A stretch of DNA of 14,882 nucleotides from Streptomyces sp. NRRL WC-3618 (GCF_001280005.1 NZ_LGDW01000080.1:1-14882), one strand, 5' to 3'; shown: positions 1 through 6,474, counted from the stretch's first letter. Numbers and translations: made by a program. Notes: a model not told the origin generated them from the letters alone.

Positions 1-27
1 TCTGCCCCACCCCAAGATCCACAGACA

Positions 28-66
28 CGGCAGAACACAACCACAGCCACCGGCAGAACTCACAAC
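28..66. repeat. Imperfect direct repeat pair, 23-base period
   Basis: CGGCAGAACACAAC (28-41) recurs as CGGCAGAACTCACAAC (51-66). An inverted TCTGCC sits at bases 1-6. Paired sites with about two helical turns between them are typical of regulator binding, but the protein is not identifiable from this window. Confidence 0.35.
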
Positions 67-67
67 T

Positions 68-101
68 GCCCTACCAATAACTGTGATTGCAGTACTAGGG
101 C
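68..101. promoter_or_regulatory. Nested inverted repeat, candidate operator
   Basis: GCCCTA (68-73) pairs with TAGGGC (96-101), and inside it ACTG (80-83) pairs with CAGT (90-93). The centre is AT-rich compared with the surrounding DNA. This would suit a dimeric repressor of the GntR/Kor type that controls transfer genes in pSAM2-like elements. No such regulator gene is in the window; it would have to lie to the left. Confidence 0.3.
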
Positions 102-560
102 GAGGGTCCGGGGGCAAACCGTCGTGATGTACGCAGCTCTCCCCCTATGCGCCTGGCAGGCGCCACCCGGTGACGGGTGTGGGGAGGTAAAGCGGGCTCC
201 AATGCACGTGGCGGGATGAGAAGACCGCCCCCGAGACGACCGGGTGACGTCGTCGGCGGCACGCCAACCTGCACCGTTCGTTTCGTGCAAGCCGCCTGCT
301 GGCGTCAGAGCAGTGACGATGACGCACCCGAATTCACCGGCTCGGGACCGGTCCTCCTCGCAAGGGCGCACCGGCGAAGCCGTTTCCCCTTCTCGCTGAG
401 GGAGGTCGGTGTGAACCGACGACATCTCCAGGCGCCGCCGGACGACCGGCCGACGGTGCCCGCACACCACCCCAGTTCGCACGGGATCACCCGTCGACGA
501 ACGATCCGGTCGGCCTGTTCTTCCTGGCATCGCAGCGGATAGCGCTGCGGCCGGCTGCCT

Positions 561-609
561 CTCTCACCCGTCCGGGCCCGCTTCAGTGCGGGGGTCGTAC
601 GGGTGAGAG
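561..609. promoter_or_regulatory. Long inverted repeat upstream of the first small gene
   Basis: CTCTCACCCGT (561-571) and ACGGGTGAGAG (599-609) are a perfect 11-bp inverted repeat. The intervening bases contain a second GC-rich pairing (CCCGC 577-581 with GCGGG 588-592). There is no T-tract. It could be a terminator for transcription arriving from the left, or a leader structure controlling the gene at 674. Confidence 0.4.
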
Positions 610-673
610 CGCGGGGAGTCGGGGCCGGTACATCCGGCCTGGCCCACATCTCATGACCCGACGGGAGCCCACA

Positions 674-829
674 TTGTTCGGCAAGAAGTCTTCGCAGCCG
701 TCCGACCTGACCAGCTCCGAGAGCGTCAAGAAGGGTCAGCAGGTCTACGACCGCATCGTGTCCGGCCAGTGCAAGGACGCGGTGGCGGAGCTGACCGCTG
801 CCCACGGCCGCAAGTCCAAGCGCGGCTGA
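674..829 (+). CDS. Small basic protein of unknown function (51 aa)
   Basis: Translation begins LFGKKSSQPSDLTSSESVKK and ends HGRKSKRG; the protein is hydrophilic and lysine-rich at both ends. I choose TTG at 674 because GGGAG (663-667) lies at proper spacing before it. The in-frame ATG at 653 has no purine-rich sequence upstream and would add seven residues. Codon use is biased to G/C at third positions like its neighbours, which supports real coding. No domain is recognised. It lies just before the transfer operon and is separated from it by a strong hairpin (848-900). Its single Cys and short amphipathic middle give no clear functional hint. Confidence 0.6.
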   Translation: MFGKKSSQPSDLTSSESVKKGQQVYDRIVSGQCKDAVAELTAAHGRKSKRG

Positions 830-847
830 CCCACACATCCACTTCAC

Positions 848-900
848 GAACGGCGCGCGGCGCCCGGGTTGCCCCCCGGGCGCCGCTGTTCGGGCCGTTC
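848..900 (+). terminator. Nested GC-rich hairpin between small gene and operon
   Basis: GCGGCGCCCGGG (857-868) pairs perfectly with CCCGGGCGCCGC (875-886) over a 6-base loop. Outside it, GAACGGC (848-854) pairs with GCCGTTC (894-900). There is no T-run, as is common in Streptomyces. It may end transcription of the 674 gene or attenuate read-through into the operon starting at 924. Confidence 0.55.
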
Positions 901-923
901 ACCTGCTAGGGAGACCACGACCC

Positions 924-1187
924 ATGAAGCACATCGTCACTGTTCAGGACGCCGTTACCGCGTTCGCCGAATGGATGGAGCCGACGGCCGCTGAGCTGGA
1001 CGGCATCGAGCGCGAGATGCCACTGATCCTCGCGCAAGTCGACCTGTTGGACGCGCGGATCATCACGATGGACCGCACCCCGAGCGAGCTGGACGTGCGG
1101 CGTGTCCGCCGGGCCCGCCGCCGGGTGCTCGCCGCCGGCCGCGAGCTGGCGAACACGGCCGCGCCCCTGCCGGAGGTGGGCGCGTGA
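924..1187 (+). CDS. Conserved AICE protein, 87 aa (DUF6284-like)
   Basis: The protein starts MKHIVTVQDAVTAFAEWMEP and has an acidic first half and a basic second half (RRVRRARRRVLAAGREL). It is probably all-helical and soluble. From memory it resembles the DUF6284 family found on Streptomyces integrative elements; no biochemical role is known to me. AGGGAG (908-913) upstream supports the ATG at 924. Its stop overlaps the GTG start of the next gene (GTGA at 1184-1187), so it is the first gene of a translationally coupled chain leading through the PycTM-like and GGDEF genes. A regulatory or adaptor role in that chain is possible but unproven. Confidence 0.7.
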   Translation: MKHIVTVQDAVTAFAEWMEPTAAELDGIEREMPLILAQVDLLDARIITMDRTPSELDVRRVRRARRRVLAAGRELANTAAPLPEVGA

Positions 1188-1630
1188 GGACCACCGACCA
1201 GAACCTGACGGCCGCGCACGCCGAGGTCAAAGCGGAGATCGCGCGGACCGACACCAAAACCGGTCTGCTGCTGGCGTTCGTCGGCGCGGTCCTGGCCGGC
1301 ACCTGGACCGTCGCCCGCGACCTCCCCCTCAACACCGCCGCCCTCACCGTGGGCGGCACGGGCATGTTCCTGCTGATCGCGGCGGTGGGTCTGCTGCTGC
1401 GGTCGGTACGCCCCAATCTGAGCGGCGGGCGGGGCTTCCCCCTGTGGGCCACGCTCACCGCCGAGCAGATCACCGCCGCCCTGACCGAGGACATCGGCGC
1501 GGACATCGCGGGTCTGTCCCGGATCGCGGTCGTGAAGTTCACCGGCCTGCGCCGCGCGGTCGATCTGACCTGCGCCGGCGGGATGCTGCTCATCGTCGCC
1601 ACTGTGATCGCGGTGGGGGGTGCGGCATGA
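1184..1630 (+). CDS. PycTM-family (Pycsar effector-like) membrane protein
   Basis: 148 aa with GTG start overlapping the previous stop. A short helical N-terminus leads to a DxK motif (D23, K25 in ARTDTKTGLLLAF), then a membrane helix at about 26-42, a second at 53-73, a soluble segment of about 50 residues with a conserved-looking LSRIAVVKFTGLRRA stretch (111-125), and a third membrane helix at 127-146. This order and the DTK motif match my memory of the PycTM family (formerly DUF5706). Members of that family act as cyclic-nucleotide-activated membrane-disrupting effectors in Pycsar anti-phage systems. No class III PycC cyclase is present here; instead a GGDEF enzyme lies two genes downstream. 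The family call is fairly firm; activation by a nucleotide is inference. The stop overlaps the next start (ATGA at 1627). Confidence 0.75.
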   Translation: MRTTDQNLTAAHAEVKAEIARTDTKTGLLLAFVGAVLAGTWTVARDLPLNTAALTVGGTGMFLLIAAVGLLLRSVRPNLSGGRGFPLWATLTAEQITAALTEDIGADIAGLSRIAVVKFTGLRRAVDLTCAGGMLLIVATVIAVGGAA

Positions 1631-1821
1631 CCGCTCTCTCTTCCCCCCGGGGTCTGGCACTTGTGCTGGTCGTGCTCGGCATAGCCGCGATGTTCACCGG
1701 CTCGGTTCTGGTGTTCGCCACGCACGAGCCCGTCTGGCGCTTCCTGATCGCGGCCGGCGGGATCGTGCAGTTCACCGGCTGGCTGCGGCACGGCGCACCC
1801 CACAGGGGTGATTCGGCATGA
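1627..1821 (+). CDS. Small two-helix membrane protein (64 aa)
   Basis: Starts MTALSSPRGLALVLVVLGIA. Two hydrophobic segments at about 9-31 and 36-52 are separated by a short polar turn (THEPVW), and the C-terminal tail is polar (RHGAPHRGDSA). It is coupled on both sides by 4-base ATGA overlaps, to the PycTM-like gene before it and the GGDEF gene after it. No family is recognised. Its fixed place between a membrane effector and a nucleotide cyclase suggests a partner, anchor or inhibitor of one of them, but this rests on gene order only. Confidence 0.65.
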   Translation: MTALSSPRGLALVLVVLGIAAMFTGSVLVFATHEPVWRFLIAAGGIVQFTGWLRHGAPHRGDSA

Positions 1822-2474
1822 GCGCCGTGATGACCGTGCTCGCCTCGGCGGGGCCGCTGGCCTCAGGCTGGGCTGTGCACGGGGTGGTGCTGCGGCGGCG
1901 GCTGACTGCTGCGCGCCGTGACCCGCTCTCCGCTCTGCCCACGCGGGCCGCGTTCGAGCAGCAGGCGGCCCGTGCCCTGGCCCGTCGCCCCCATGCCGTC
2001 CTCGTCCTGGACCTGGACGGTTTCAAGCAGCTCAACGACACGTTCGGACACGCGGCGGGGGATGCGGCGATCCGTGCCACCGGCGCGAGCCTGAGGGATG
2101 TCCTCAGCGTCGCGCCCGGCGGGATGGCCGCCCGGCTCGGTGGGGACGAGTTCGCCCTCGCCGTGCCGATGGCCGATCCGGCGGCCCTGCCGTGGCTGCT
2201 GCACGGTGTGCACCAGGCGGTGTGCGCCCCGTTCGCCCACGAGGGCCAGGCCTTGAGCGTGGGCGCGTCGATCGGCGGGAGCCTCACCGCCGAACTCGGC
2301 ACCGTCGCACTGCCGTTGGCGCTGCGCCGGGCGGATGAGGCCATGTACGAGGCCAAGCGGGACGGGGGCGGATGGCGCATCGCGTTCGGTCCCGCACTCG
2401 CCCACACCACCACCGCCGGCCGTCGCACCGGCCGCACCGGCACCCACACCCCGCACCGTAAGGAGGCAGCGTGA
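1818..2474 (+). CDS. GGDEF-domain protein, probable diguanylate cyclase
   Basis: 218 aa. An N-terminal moderately hydrophobic segment (about 4-25) may be a membrane anchor. It leads directly into one GGDEF domain (about 35-190) with no sensor domain. Landmarks are DPLSALPTRAAF (35-46), the metal-binding DLDGFK (65-70, D65) with N73/D74, the intact GGDEF at 108-112, SVGASIGGS (147-155) and ADEAMYEAKRDGGG (172-185). All catalytic elements appear present, so synthesis of c-di-GMP from two GTP is likely, although GGDEF-fold enzymes can make other dinucleotides. The RxxD inhibitory site expected five residues before GGDEF reads APGG (99-102), so product feedback looks absent. ATGA overlap with 1627 and GTGA overlap with 2471 place it inside the conjugation operon. 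Confidence 0.9.
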   Translation: MSAVMTVLASAGPLASGWAVHGVVLRRRLTAARRDPLSALPTRAAFEQQAARALARRPHAVLVLDLDGFKQLNDTFGHAAGDAAIRATGASLRDVLSVAPGGMAARLGGDEFALAVPMADPAALPWLLHGVHQAVCAPFAHEGQALSVGASIGGSLTAELGTVALPLALRRADEAMYEAKRDGGGWRIAFGPALAHTTTAGRRTGRTGTHTPHRKEAA

Positions 2475-3331
2475 AGGGCAAGACCGTTCTGCCCGCCGTC
2501 GCGATGACGGCGGTGTCCATGGTCCTCACCCTGGCCGTGGTCATCATGTGGCTCGGTACGGCAGTGCCGTTGCCGGTCGCGCTGGTCGTCGGTCTGGGGA
2601 TCGACGGCGGCTGGCTGGCCACCCTCGCCTACGAACGCCGACTCGCCGCGCAGGGCGACCACAACCGCATCGTCACCGCAGTCGGCTGGTCGTTCGGCCT
2701 GATCGCGTCCGGTGTCCTTATCGCCCACGCGCTCACCGCCGAACAGGGCACCGGAGCGTGGCTGGCCGTGGCGTGGCTGCCGATCGCGGCGAAGGCACTG
2801 TGGCTCGTGCACGGACTGTGGGAGCGCACCGCCCTCACCCCCTCCGCCCTCGGAGCGATCAGGGGTATCCAGCAAGAGGCCCGGGACGAAGCGGCCGTGG
2901 CCCGCGCCCGACTACGGGCCGAAGCCAGCACAGAAGAGACCCGGCTGACGGCCGTGACGCAGGCCGGTGCCCGCGTCGCACGCGTCCAGGCCAGGACCGC
3001 CAAATCCCTTGCCGGAGCCTGGTCGACGCTGGAAGCAGCGCGCAACGGTGATGACACCGGCAGGGCGCTGACCAGCGTGACGAGCCGCGTCACACCCGAC
3101 GTCACACCCCGCTGGGAACTCCCCGTATGGGGACCCACCCAGCCCATAGGAACCCGCTCGCTGGAAGCGGTACCCGCGCTCACCGACGACGAGCTTGACG
3201 CGCTCGTCGACGAGATCCGGCACAGCCAGACCCCCGCCCTGTCCTACCGCGAGATGGCCATCCGCTTCCGCGCGGCGGGCCACTCCGCATCCGAGGTCCG
3301 CCTTCGGGCCGCATGGAAGCGGGTTGCCTGA
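2471..3331 (+). CDS. SpdB-like membrane protein for intramycelial plasmid spread
   Basis: 286 aa, GTG start overlapping the GGDEF stop and preceded by AGGAGG (2461-2466). Four predicted membrane helices (about 6-28, 33-53, 68-88, 97-116) are followed by a long charged, Ala/Arg/Glu-rich helical region (130-190) and a C-terminal segment (237-286) ending in SYREMAIRFRAAGHSASEV, which resembles a helix-turn-helix. This architecture fits the Spd proteins of Streptomyces plasmids and integrative elements, which help transferred DNA spread from hypha to hypha after Tra-mediated transfer. Position shortly upstream of the translocase supports that. The spread role is by family analogy; direct sequence similarity was not tested. 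Confidence 0.6.
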   Translation: MKGKTVLPAVAMTAVSMVLTLAVVIMWLGTAVPLPVALVVGLGIDGGWLATLAYERRLAAQGDHNRIVTAVGWSFGLIASGVLIAHALTAEQGTGAWLAVAWLPIAAKALWLVHGLWERTALTPSALGAIRGIQQEARDEAAVARARLRAEASTEETRLTAVTQAGARVARVQARTAKSLAGAWSTLEAARNGDDTGRALTSVTSRVTPDVTPRWELPVWGPTQPIGTRSLEAVPALTDDELDALVDEIRHSQTPALSYREMAIRFRAAGHSASEVRLRAAWKRVA

Positions 3332-3723
3332 TGTCCGCCGCCTACGGCAAGTGCTTCGACCCGACCGGGGCCCGCTACGGCGTCCCCACCTTCCCGTGGA
3401 AGTTCGCCCCGGACGATGAGCAGTTCGCCACCCGCCGGCAGTTACGGGCCAGGGGGCTGCGTCCGGGGGGTCAGCCGATCGCGGCGCAGGTCATGCGCGT
3501 CAACCGGCGGTCGGGCGGGGTGCGGGTCGCCTACCTCTACCGCCTCGACCTCGCCAAGCCCGTACGGCCGATGACCTCGCGGAAGTGGGGCGCGCTCGCG
3601 CTGGCGATGCTCGCCCGCCGCACCTGCCCCAAGTGCCAGGTCATCTACAGCTACTGCATGCCCCGCTCGCTCGGCATGTGCGTCCTGTGCGCCTTCCCCG
3701 AGCCGACCCCGAAGGAGGGCTGA
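3331..3723 (+). CDS. RRQRL-motif zinc-binding protein with a TTA codon
   Basis: 130 aa. The ATG at 3331 shares a base with the preceding stop (TGATG), so translation is coupled; an in-frame ATG at 3313 lies inside the previous gene and is less likely. The signature TRRQLRARGLRPGGQP (34-49) is followed by two CxxC pairs (C99/C102 and C117/C120) that should bind one zinc ion. This matches, from memory, a family annotated as RRQRL motif-containing zinc-binding protein on Streptomyces mobile elements, with no known activity. Leu38, inside the signature, is encoded by TTA (3442-3444), the only TTA codon I found among the genes here, so translation may depend on the bldA tRNA. Confidence 0.75.
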   Translation: MSAAYGKCFDPTGARYGVPTFPWKFAPDDEQFATRRQLRARGLRPGGQPIAAQVMRVNRRSGGVRVAYLYRLDLAKPVRPMTSRKWGALALAMLARRTCPKCQVIYSYCMPRSLGMCVLCAFPEPTPKEG

Positions 3724-3725
3724 TC

Positions 3726-4043
3726 GTGTCCAAGTCCGAGATCCGCCGCATGGACCGCGAGATCCACAAGGCCACCGTCAAGCTCGCGGCGGTCAAGCGC
3801 GGTGAGTCGTGGCCGCTGAACGGTGCGGAGCGCCGGGCCATGGCCCGCGCCATCGCCGGCGGCTCCTACAAGGTCGTACGCGGCAAGAGCCCCGCCCGTG
3901 CCGAGAAGCAGATGGACACCACCGCGTCCAACGCGGAGATGCGGCTGACCGCTGAACTCACCGCCCTGCACGGCGAGAAGCAGCGACTGATCACCGAGGC
4001 CGCCCGCGAGAAGGCGGCGAAGAAGCGTTCCGGCTGGTTCTGA
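3726..4043 (+). CDS. Charged helical protein of unknown function (105 aa)
   Basis: Starts at GTG 3726, two bases after the previous stop. A strong AAGGAGG (3712-3718) sits eight bases upstream, which decides this start against an open frame reaching back into the previous gene. The translation (MSKSEIRRMDREIHKATVKL...) is rich in Lys, Arg and Glu with heptad-like stretches at about 3-25 and 66-100, suggesting coiled coil and possibly DNA or RNA contact. No domain or catalytic motif is recognised. It is the last gene before a hairpin (4056-4102) and the translocase gene, so it probably belongs to the transfer module. Confidence 0.65.
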   Translation: MSKSEIRRMDREIHKATVKLAAVKRGESWPLNGAERRAMARAIAGGSYKVVRGKSPARAEKQMDTTASNAEMRLTAELTALHGEKQRLITEAAREKAAKKRSGWF

Positions 4044-4055
4044 CCAACCGGACCA

Positions 4056-4102
4056 GGCGTCGGGGTGCCCGCTCTTTCCACGGACCCGGCCACCCCGACG
4101 CC
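4056..4102 (+). terminator. Inverted repeat upstream of the translocase gene
   Basis: GGCGTCGGGGTG (4056-4067) pairs perfectly with CACCCCGACGCC (4091-4102) over a 23-base loop. No T-tract follows. It could end or attenuate the upstream operon so that the translocase is separately controlled. The loop also contains one GACCCGG, close to the 8-base TraB recognition repeat described for plasmid pSVH1, but a single copy means little. Confidence 0.45.
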
Positions 4103-4150
4103 CTCTCTCCCACTCCCGCCCCCGAGGGGGCAGTCAGGAGCAGTACCAGC

Positions 4151-6271
4151 ATGTCTGAGAACGTCGTCCGTCTCGTCAAAAACCCGCCGACCGGCTCTGA
4201 GCCGGAGGTGACCCCCACGGTGCTGACCGTGGTGCCCGACGCTCCGCTGGCGCCGCTGGTGCCGTTGTGGGTGCGCTCCGGGCGGGCCGTCAAGACCGTG
4301 GTCACCCACGAGAGCACCAAGAGCACCGCTCGTGCGGTGGCGCGGCACAGTCTCTACACGTTCAACGGGGGCCGGATCGTGGCCCGCCGCACCTGGGACG
4401 GCAAGACCGGCGCCCGCTACGAACGCATGATCCGCACGGCCGAAGCCGCGGGGAACCTGGAAGCCGCCGAGGAGTGGGAAGAGCGGCTCACGCGCTTCCG
4501 CCAGGCGCGCCACCACCGCCGCATGGACCTGCTGCACTCGCCCGTAGAGGCCGCCAAGGGCCTTGCGGTCGGTACCGGGGTGGGCATCGGGGTGCTGGTC
4601 GCCCTCGGGGTCGTGATGGCGATCAACAACCATGACATCGGGGACGTCATCACCCCGCTCAAGGCGACCATCGAGTTCATCGCCCTGCTGATCCGAATCG
4701 TCCAGGTCACATGGGGTACCGCTCTGATCGTCGGCCCGCTCCTCGCGCTGTTCGCGCTGTGGGCGGTCGGCAGCAAGCAGCAGGCCGCACCCGCGTGGGC
4801 GCTGCCCGCGAACGTCCGCAGTGGTGAGGGTGAGCCGGTCACTCCGTCCATCGTCGTCAAGGCCCTGCGCGACCTCGGAGTACCCGCCCTGCGCAACGCC
4901 ATCAAGGACATGGGCGACGCCGGCGCCTCGATGCTGGGCCCCATCCGGATCGCCGGATGCGGCGTGGAAGTCGACGTCACGCTCCCCTCGGGGGTGTCGA
5001 CGATCGAAGTGCAGAATCGGCGCCGCAAGCTTGCCGAGAACCTGACCCGGCACGAGCACGAAGTGTTCATCACCATCCCGCAAGCGGCCCGCACGGTCCG
5101 CCTGTGGGTGGCCGACTCCGGTGCGCTGGACGAGCCGATCGGCCCGTCTCCGCTGGTCACCGACGAGACGATGACCGCCGACTATGCCAAGGGACGCGCC
5201 CCGTGGGGTCAGGACCTGCGCGGCGACATGGCGGCACTGAGCCTGTATCAGCGCCACCTGCTGATCACCGGGTTGTCGAACCAGGGCAAGACCGTCGCCC
5301 TGCGCTCCCTCGCGCTGTGGCTGGCGTTGGACAAGTCGGTGCAGTTCTGGATCGGCGACCTCAAGGGCGTGGGCGACTGGGCCATGTTCGAAACCCTGGC
5401 CCCGGTCTTCATCCAGGGCCCCACCGATGACCACGTCATCCAGGTCACCGAGATGGTTGAGCGGGCGGTGGAGGAGATGAACCGCCGTATCCAGGCCCCG
5501 CCCGGAACGGTGTTCCCCGCGCTGATCGTGATCGTGGACGAGGCGCAGATGGCGTTCATGTGCCCGGTCAAGGACGAGGACGGGCGCCCCTACGGTGGGT
5601 CCAAGGCCACCTCCCGGTATTTCATGGCGGTCCGCAAGATTCACAACCAGGGCCGTGCCGTGAACGTCCTGATGTGGCAGGGGACGCAGGACCCCACCGA
5701 CCAGAACCTTCCCAAGCTGGTCCGTGAGGGCGCCCACACCCGTGCCTCGCTCGCGCTGGGCACCGAGTCGCAGGCGCGGATGGCGCTGGGGGACAAGGCC
5801 GTTGACGGGGGCGCGGCCCCCAACCTGCTGCGTCCCGGCCTGGATCAGGGAACCCTGGTTCTCGCCTCGTCCGGCATCGACATTCCCGCCGGGCAGGCGT
5901 CCATCACGGTGCGCACGCACTACATCGACGACGACGCGGCCAAGGCCATCATCGAGCGGGCCAAGGCGATGCGCGACGGCGTCACCATGCTGCGCGTCGT
6001 CGACACCGGCGAGCAGCGAGACCCGCTCGCCGACATCGCCACCGTGCTGGGGGACAAGCCGCGCCTGTTCACGCAGGAAGTTCTCAAGCGGCTCGCGACG
6101 CTGGACGCGGACACCTACGGCGACTGGACGAACGGCGATCTGAAGCAGGCCCTGGAAGCCCACGGGGCCGAGCCGTACAAGTCGGACGGCCGCATGGTCG
6201 TCGGCGCCGAGCGCGTCGCCCGCGCCCTCACCAACCGCGACGACGAGGGTTCCGCTTCCGCCGCTGAATGA
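4151..6271 (+). CDS. tra: Tra: FtsK/SpoIIIE-type conjugal DNA translocase
   Basis: 706 aa. After about 135 mostly polar residues come two membrane helices (about 138-158 and 189-207), then the motor domain with Walker A GLSNQGKT (374-381) and Walker B VIVDEAQ with D463/E464. The C-terminal part (about 640-700) looks like a winged helix (YGDWTNGDLKQALEAHG), the part of TraB-type proteins that reads the clt repeats. Such proteins form a hexameric pore-like pump at the hyphal tip and move double-stranded DNA into the recipient without a relaxase, which explains why no relaxase gene is seen. AGGAG (4136-4140) precedes the ATG by 10 bases. The 2.1-kb gene is intact and equivalent in role to traSA of pSAM2. 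Confidence 0.93.
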   Translation: MSENVVRLVKNPPTGSEPEVTPTVLTVVPDAPLAPLVPLWVRSGRAVKTVVTHESTKSTARAVARHSLYTFNGGRIVARRTWDGKTGARYERMIRTAEAAGNLEAAEEWEERLTRFRQARHHRRMDLLHSPVEAAKGLAVGTGVGIGVLVALGVVMAINNHDIGDVITPLKATIEFIALLIRIVQVTWGTALIVGPLLALFALWAVGSKQQAAPAWALPANVRSGEGEPVTPSIVVKALRDLGVPALRNAIKDMGDAGASMLGPIRIAGCGVEVDVTLPSGVSTIEVQNRRRKLAENLTRHEHEVFITIPQAARTVRLWVADSGALDEPIGPSPLVTDETMTADYAKGRAPWGQDLRGDMAALSLYQRHLLITGLSNQGKTVALRSLALWLALDKSVQFWIGDLKGVGDWAMFETLAPVFIQGPTDDHVIQVTEMVERAVEEMNRRIQAPPGTVFPALIVIVDEAQMAFMCPVKDEDGRPYGGSKATSRYFMAVRKIHNQGRAVNVLMWQGTQDPTDQNLPKLVREGAHTRASLALGTESQARMALGDKAVDGGAAPNLLRPGLDQGTLVLASSGIDIPAGQASITVRTHYIDDDAAKAIIERAKAMRDGVTMLRVVDTGEQRDPLADIATVLGDKPRLFTQEVLKRLATLDADTYGDWTNGDLKQALEAHGAEPYKSDGRMVVGAERVARALTNRDDEGSASAAE

Positions 6272-6287
6272 CAGGGAGCCAACCCCC

Positions 6288-6450
6288 GGCGGGTCAGGGA
6301 GGCAGGGAGAACTCCCTAACCCCCTCCCTGACCCGCCTCCCTGCCCCTGACCTGCACGAATGATCGTCAGGGAGGCAGGGAGGCATCCCAGGTCAGACCC
6401 CTGAAACCCCCTCCACAGCCCACCCCCAAGGGGGTGTCCCTGCCTCCCTG
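6288..6450. repeat. Nested AGGGAGG repeats after tra, candidate clt transfer site
   Basis: GTCAGGGAGGCAGGGAG occurs twice directly (6293-6309 and 6366-6382). GGCGGGTCAGGGAGG (6288-6302) pairs with CCTCCCTGACCCGCC (6323-6337), and AGGGAG-aa-CTCCCT (6304-6317) sits in its loop. CAGGGAGGCAGGG (6368-6380) pairs with CCCTGCCTCCCTG (6438-6450), enclosing CACCCCC-aa-GGGGGTG (6421-6436). The whole 200-base gap is built from one motif in both orientations, far more than a terminator needs. Its place right after the translocase gene suits the cis-acting locus that Tra binds during transfer. Confidence 0.5.
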
Positions 6451-6474
6451 GCCTACCGCCGGAAGGGATTCCGC

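Larger units (their letters stand above)
1..652. other. Non-coding left region of the element, probably regulatory
   Basis: I find no convincing gene here. The long open frames on both strands have low-complexity Arg/Pro/Ser-rich translations with no recognisable domain or ribosome binding site. The stretch holds an imperfect direct repeat (28-66), nested inverted repeats around an AT-richer patch (68-101), small palindromes at 149-163 (GCGCCTG-G-CAGGCGC) and 164-179 (CACCCG-gtga-CGGGTG), one TGACGCA at 320-326 matching the array near xis, and a larger inverted repeat (561-609). By position it should carry the promoter and operators of the operon to its right, but no clear -10/-35 pair can be assigned. 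Confidence 0.5.

Noticed and set aside
141..148. CCCCCTAT matching the tRNA 3' end (12689-12696), possible attL
   Set aside because: Only eight bases match; att cores in this class are tens of bases long and the neighbouring bases differ.
177..542. 121-aa plus-strand frame in the left region
   Set aside because: No ribosome binding site, Arg/Pro/Ser-rich translation without a domain; it also crosses several palindromes typical of non-coding DNA.
1184..1630. Classical Pycsar system
   Set aside because: No class III uridylate/cytidylate cyclase gene is present in the window, so only the effector-like half matches.
1772..2875. 367-aa minus-strand frame
   Set aside because: Shadow of the GGDEF and SpdB-like genes, with no motif and low-complexity translation.
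4083..4089. GACCCGG as a TraB recognition repeat
   Set aside because: A single copy of a short GC-rich word in a GC-rich genome; the published clt uses several direct repeats.
3866..6163. 765-aa open frame on the minus strand
   Set aside because: It lies antisense to the translocase, has no ribosome binding site or domain, and its composition (Gly/Arg/His/Asp-rich) is that of a GC-rich shadow frame.
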